Positions 61,714-64,000 of a stretch of 64,000 nucleotides of DNA are shown here, in pieces; position 1 is the stretch's first letter, and the number at the start of each line of letters is the position of its first letter. The DNA is from DATATB01 sp036268995 (lineage in GTDB: Bacteria > Planctomycetota > Planctomycetia > Pirellulales > PNKZ01). Under the pieces are notes generated by a model. It made no database searches and had not been told where the DNA came from. It was given only the letters and a program-made list of their open reading frames with translations. The stretch lies in contig DATATB010000080.1 of NCBI GenBank assembly GCA_036268995.1, forward strand, positions 1-64,000. The letters run 5' to 3'. The position numbers and the translations under genes were made by a program.

Positions 61714-64000
61714 ATGTTTCAGCCAGTTCCCAGCTCGGTGCACTTTCCCACGCTCGAGGCCGAAATCGGCGAGTTCTGGCGGCACGAGCGGATTTATGAA
61801 CAATCGCTCGAGCGGCCGGCTCCCAATGGGCAGTTCATCTTTTACGAAGGTCCGCCCACGGCCAACGGCATGCCGCATCCGGGCCACTGCCTCACCCGGG
61901 CCATCAAGGACCTGTTTCCCCGCTACCGCACCATGCGCGGCTACCACTGCGAGCGCAAGGCCGGCTGGGACACGCACGGCCTGCCGGTGGAAGTCGAGGT
62001 CTGCAAAGAGCTGGGCATCCACTCCAAGGAAGAAATCGAGGCCTACGGCGTCGAGCCGTTCATCCACAAGTGCCAGCAGAGCGTGTGGCGCTACATGCGC
62101 GAGTGGGAAAAACTCACCGAGCGCATCGGCTTCTGGATCCGCCTGGACGAAGCCTACGTCACCTATCATCAGAGCTACGTCGAAAGCGTCTGGTGGGCCC
62201 TCAAGAACCTGTTCGACCGCGGGCTGCTCTACCAGGGTCACAAGATCGTCTGGTGGTGGGCCCAAGGCGGCACCGCGCTCAGCGCCGGCGAAGTCGGTCA
62301 GGGCTATCGCGAAGTGGCCGACCCCAGCGTGTACGTGCGCTTCCCGCTGGTCGATCGGCCCGACACGTCGCTGCTGGTTTGGACCACCACCCCTTGGACG
62401 CTGCCGAGCAACCAGTTTGCCGCCGTGCATCCCACGCTCGACTATGCGCTCGTGGCCGACGAGCAGTCGGGGCAAAAACTGATTGTGGCCATCGCCTTGC
62501 TCGACGCGCTCCGCAGCAAGTCAGGCCTGGAGCTGCCGGTTCAAGAAACACTCAAGGGCGCAGAATTGGTCGGCCTGCGCTATCAGCCGCCGTTTGACTA
62601 TTATTACAAGACCCTCGGCGAGCGCCAGGGCCGGCTCAAGGTGGGCGGCCAGCAGCACGTTGCCTGGCGCGTAGTGCCGGCCGAGTTCGTCACGGTCGAC
62701 AGCGGCACCGGCGTGGTGCACCAAGCGCCGGCTTTTGGCGAAGTCGATTTCGACGTCTTGCAGGCCGAAATGGGCAGCTTCGAGCCCGGTGAAGGCCCCG
62801 AGCTGATTTGCGCCGTCGGTCCCGACGGCCGCTTTACCGACGAAGCGCCCGACTACACCGGCCGCTGGGTCAAAGAGGCCGACAAGGACATCACGCGCGA
62901 GCTGCGCCGCCGCGGCCTGCTGTTTCATCTGGAGCAGTACCTGCACGAATACCCGTTCTGCTGGCGGGCCGAGCAGGACCCGCTGATCCAGTACCCGCGC
63001 CAGAGCTGGTTTATCCGCACCACGCAGTTCAAAGAGCCGATGCTCGAAAACAACAGCCGCATCCATTGGCTGCCCGAGCACATTCGCGACGGGCGGTTCG
63101 GCAATTTTCTCGAATCCAACGTCGACTGGGCCCTGAGCCGCGAGCGCTATTGGGGCACGCCGCTGCCGATCTGGGTTTGCGAAGCCACCGGGCACATGGA
63201 AGCGATCGCCAGCTACGACGAGCTGCTGGCCAAGCCCGGCGTCTCGGGCACCGAGGCCTGGGAGGCGGCCAAGGCCGCGCACGTCGACATTTCCGAGCAC
63301 TTGAAAGTCCACAAGCCGTACATCGACGCCATCACGTACGAATCGCCCAAAGCGCCCGGCAAACGCATGCGCCGCGTGAGCGACGTGATCGACTGCTGGT
63401 TCGACTCGGGAGCCATGCCATTTGCCCAATGGGGCTGGCCACATACCGGCCGCGAACAGTTCGCGAATCACTTTCCGGCCGACTTCATTAGCGAGGCCCT
63501 CGACCAGACCCGCGGCTGGTTCTACAGCCAGTTGGCGATCAGCACGCTGCTGTTTTCGCCGTGCGACAACCCGCTGCCGCCGGCGGCCCCGCGGCCGGAG
63601 TATCCGCATCCGTTTCGCAATTGCATCGTGCTGGGGCTGATGCTTGGCGAAGACGGGCAGAAAATGTCCAAGCAGAAGCGGAACTATCGCGAGCCGGGCG
63701 AAATCTTCGACAAGTACGGGGCCGACGCTCTGCGCTGGTATTTCTTCGCGAATCAGCCGCCGTGGACCTCGATCCGCTATAGCGAGCAGGCGATCAAGGA
63801 CAGCATTCCCGAGTTCCTGCTGCGGCTCTGGAACGTCTACAGCTTCTTCGTGATCTACGCCAATATCGACGGCTTCGATCCCGGCTCGTCGCTGACCGGC
63901 GATTGCGGCTCGCTGGATGCCGCCGTGCTCTCACAGGCGGCCGAGTACCGGCCGGTTGGCGAGCGTAGCGAACTCGACCGCTGGATCCTCGGTGAGCTCA
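61714..64000 (+). CDS. ileS: Isoleucyl-tRNA synthetase (5' ~762 codons; partial)
   Basis: A class I synthetase that charges tRNA-Ile. The start is ATG 61714. The HIGH-like motif is GMPHPGHCL. The editing/CP1 region includes WTTTPWTLPSN and the KMSKS loop reads GQKMSKQKRNY. The stretch KAGWDTHGLPVEVEV is characteristic. Overall the sequence resembles the IleS2 (eukaryotic-like) subtype, associated in several bacteria with intrinsic mupirocin resistance, but this is inferred from recalled signatures. The frame runs off the right edge and is open throughout. Confidence 0.93.
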   Translation, partial: MFQPVPSSVHFPTLEAEIGEFWRHERIYEQSLERPAPNGQFIFYEGPPTANGMPHPGHCLTRAIKDLFPRYRTMRGYHCERKAGWDTHGLPVEVEVCKELGIHSKEEIEAYGVEPFIHKCQQSVWRYMREWEKLTERIGFWIRLDEAYVTYHQSYVESVWWALKNLFDRGLLYQGHKIVWWWAQGGTALSAGEVGQGYREVADPSVYVRFPLVDRPDTSLLVWTTTPWTLPSNQFAAVHPTLDYALVADEQSGQKLIVAIALLDALRSKSGLELPVQETLKGAELVGLRYQPPFDYYYKTLGERQGRLKVGGQQHVAWRVVPAEFVTVDSGTGVVHQAPAFGEVDFDVLQAEMGSFEPGEGPELICAVGPDGRFTDEAPDYTGRWVKEADKDITRELRRRGLLFHLEQYLHEYPFCWRAEQDPLIQYPRQSWFIRTTQFKEPMLENNSRIHWLPEHIRDGRFGNFLESNVDWALSRERYWGTPLPIWVCEATGHMEAIASYDELLAKPGVSGTEAWEAAKAAHVDISEHLKVHKPYIDAITYESPKAPGKRMRRVSDVIDCWFDSGAMPFAQWGWPHTGREQFANHFPADFISEALDQTRGWFYSQLAISTLLFSPCDNPLPPAAPRPEYPHPFRNCIVLGLMLGEDGQKMSKQKRNYREPGEIFDKYGADALRWYFFANQPPWTSIRYSEQAIKDSIPEFLLRLWNVYSFFVIYANIDGFDPGSSLTGDCGSLDAAVLSQAAEYRPVGERSELDRWILGEL

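Noticed and set aside
1..64000. CRISPR arrays, rRNA genes, intact insertion sequences or prophage
   Set aside because: No regularly spaced direct repeats, rRNA sequence, transposase, integrase or phage structural genes were seen.

Overview
The window is a GC-rich, gene-dense bacterial chromosome segment that looks planctomycetal, most likely order Pirellulales. The signs are several secreted sulfatases, Tat-signal Gfo/Idh/MocA oxidoreductases, an S53 protease with the planctomycete-type N-terminal LExR motif, many secreted esterases, and intergenic palindromes. No rRNA, CRISPR array or intact transposase gene was found. One tRNA-Gln(CUG) is present. This assignment is by inspection of the sequence, not by a search.

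Layout. 1-4.9 kb: alpha-glucan and trehalose metabolism (5' end of a glycogen-debranching enzyme, malQ, treZ), then a structured intergenic stretch ending in an intrinsic terminator. 5-20.7 kb: housekeeping and secreted functions: a DUF2892 membrane protein, a metallophosphoesterase, a 1412-aa TPR/DUF3857/transglutaminase protein, an N,N-dimethylformamidase-like secreted protein, an alpha/beta hydrolase coupled to dinB, gamma-glutamyltransferase, a sulfatase and a class-II UvrA. 21-27.4 kb: the most unusual block. A Ser/Thr kinase fused to a tubulin-like GTPase domain follows a AAA+ ATPase on the same strand. A divergent gene encodes an FHA domain (phosphothreonine reader) fused to an apparently complete EAL c-di-GMP phosphodiesterase. 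27.5-29.2 kb: an amino-acid/ethanolamine permease overlapping a small membrane protein gene; a decayed second copy of the small gene lies at 35.8-36.0 kb. 29.3-35.4 kb: an eight-gene minus-strand polyhydroxybutyrate operon (thiolase-like/DUF35 pair, small unknown, phasin-like, phaA, phaE-like, phaB, class III phaC).

36-48 kb: a Gfo/Idh/MocA dehydrogenase, an esterase-esterase-beta-propeller fusion, a likely acquired DUF5131/DUF4326 gene pair, then a plus-strand group of secreted enzymes (cytochrome-like alpha/alpha-toroid protein, EF-hand esterase, sulfatase, HAD hydrolase). 48-57 kb: two outer-membrane beta-barrel genes overlapping by one base, an S53 (sedolisin) protease, tRNA-Gln, a lipoprotein, another Gfo/Idh/MocA dehydrogenase, a HEAT-repeat protein and a secreted unknown. 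57-64 kb: a secreted alpha/beta hydrolase, a phytanoyl-CoA dioxygenase-like enzyme, a candidate minus-strand small RNA with promoter and terminator, a very acidic 63-aa protein, a TPR protein, purine nucleoside phosphorylase, a 38-aa basic ORF, a palindromic repeat and the 5' three-quarters of ileS.

Best candidate for an undescribed system: the kinase-tubulin / AAA+ / FHA-EAL block. Its parts suggest Thr phosphorylation, a phosphothreonine-reading c-di-GMP phosphodiesterase and a tubulin-like GTPase acting together. That link is inferred from domain content and gene order only.
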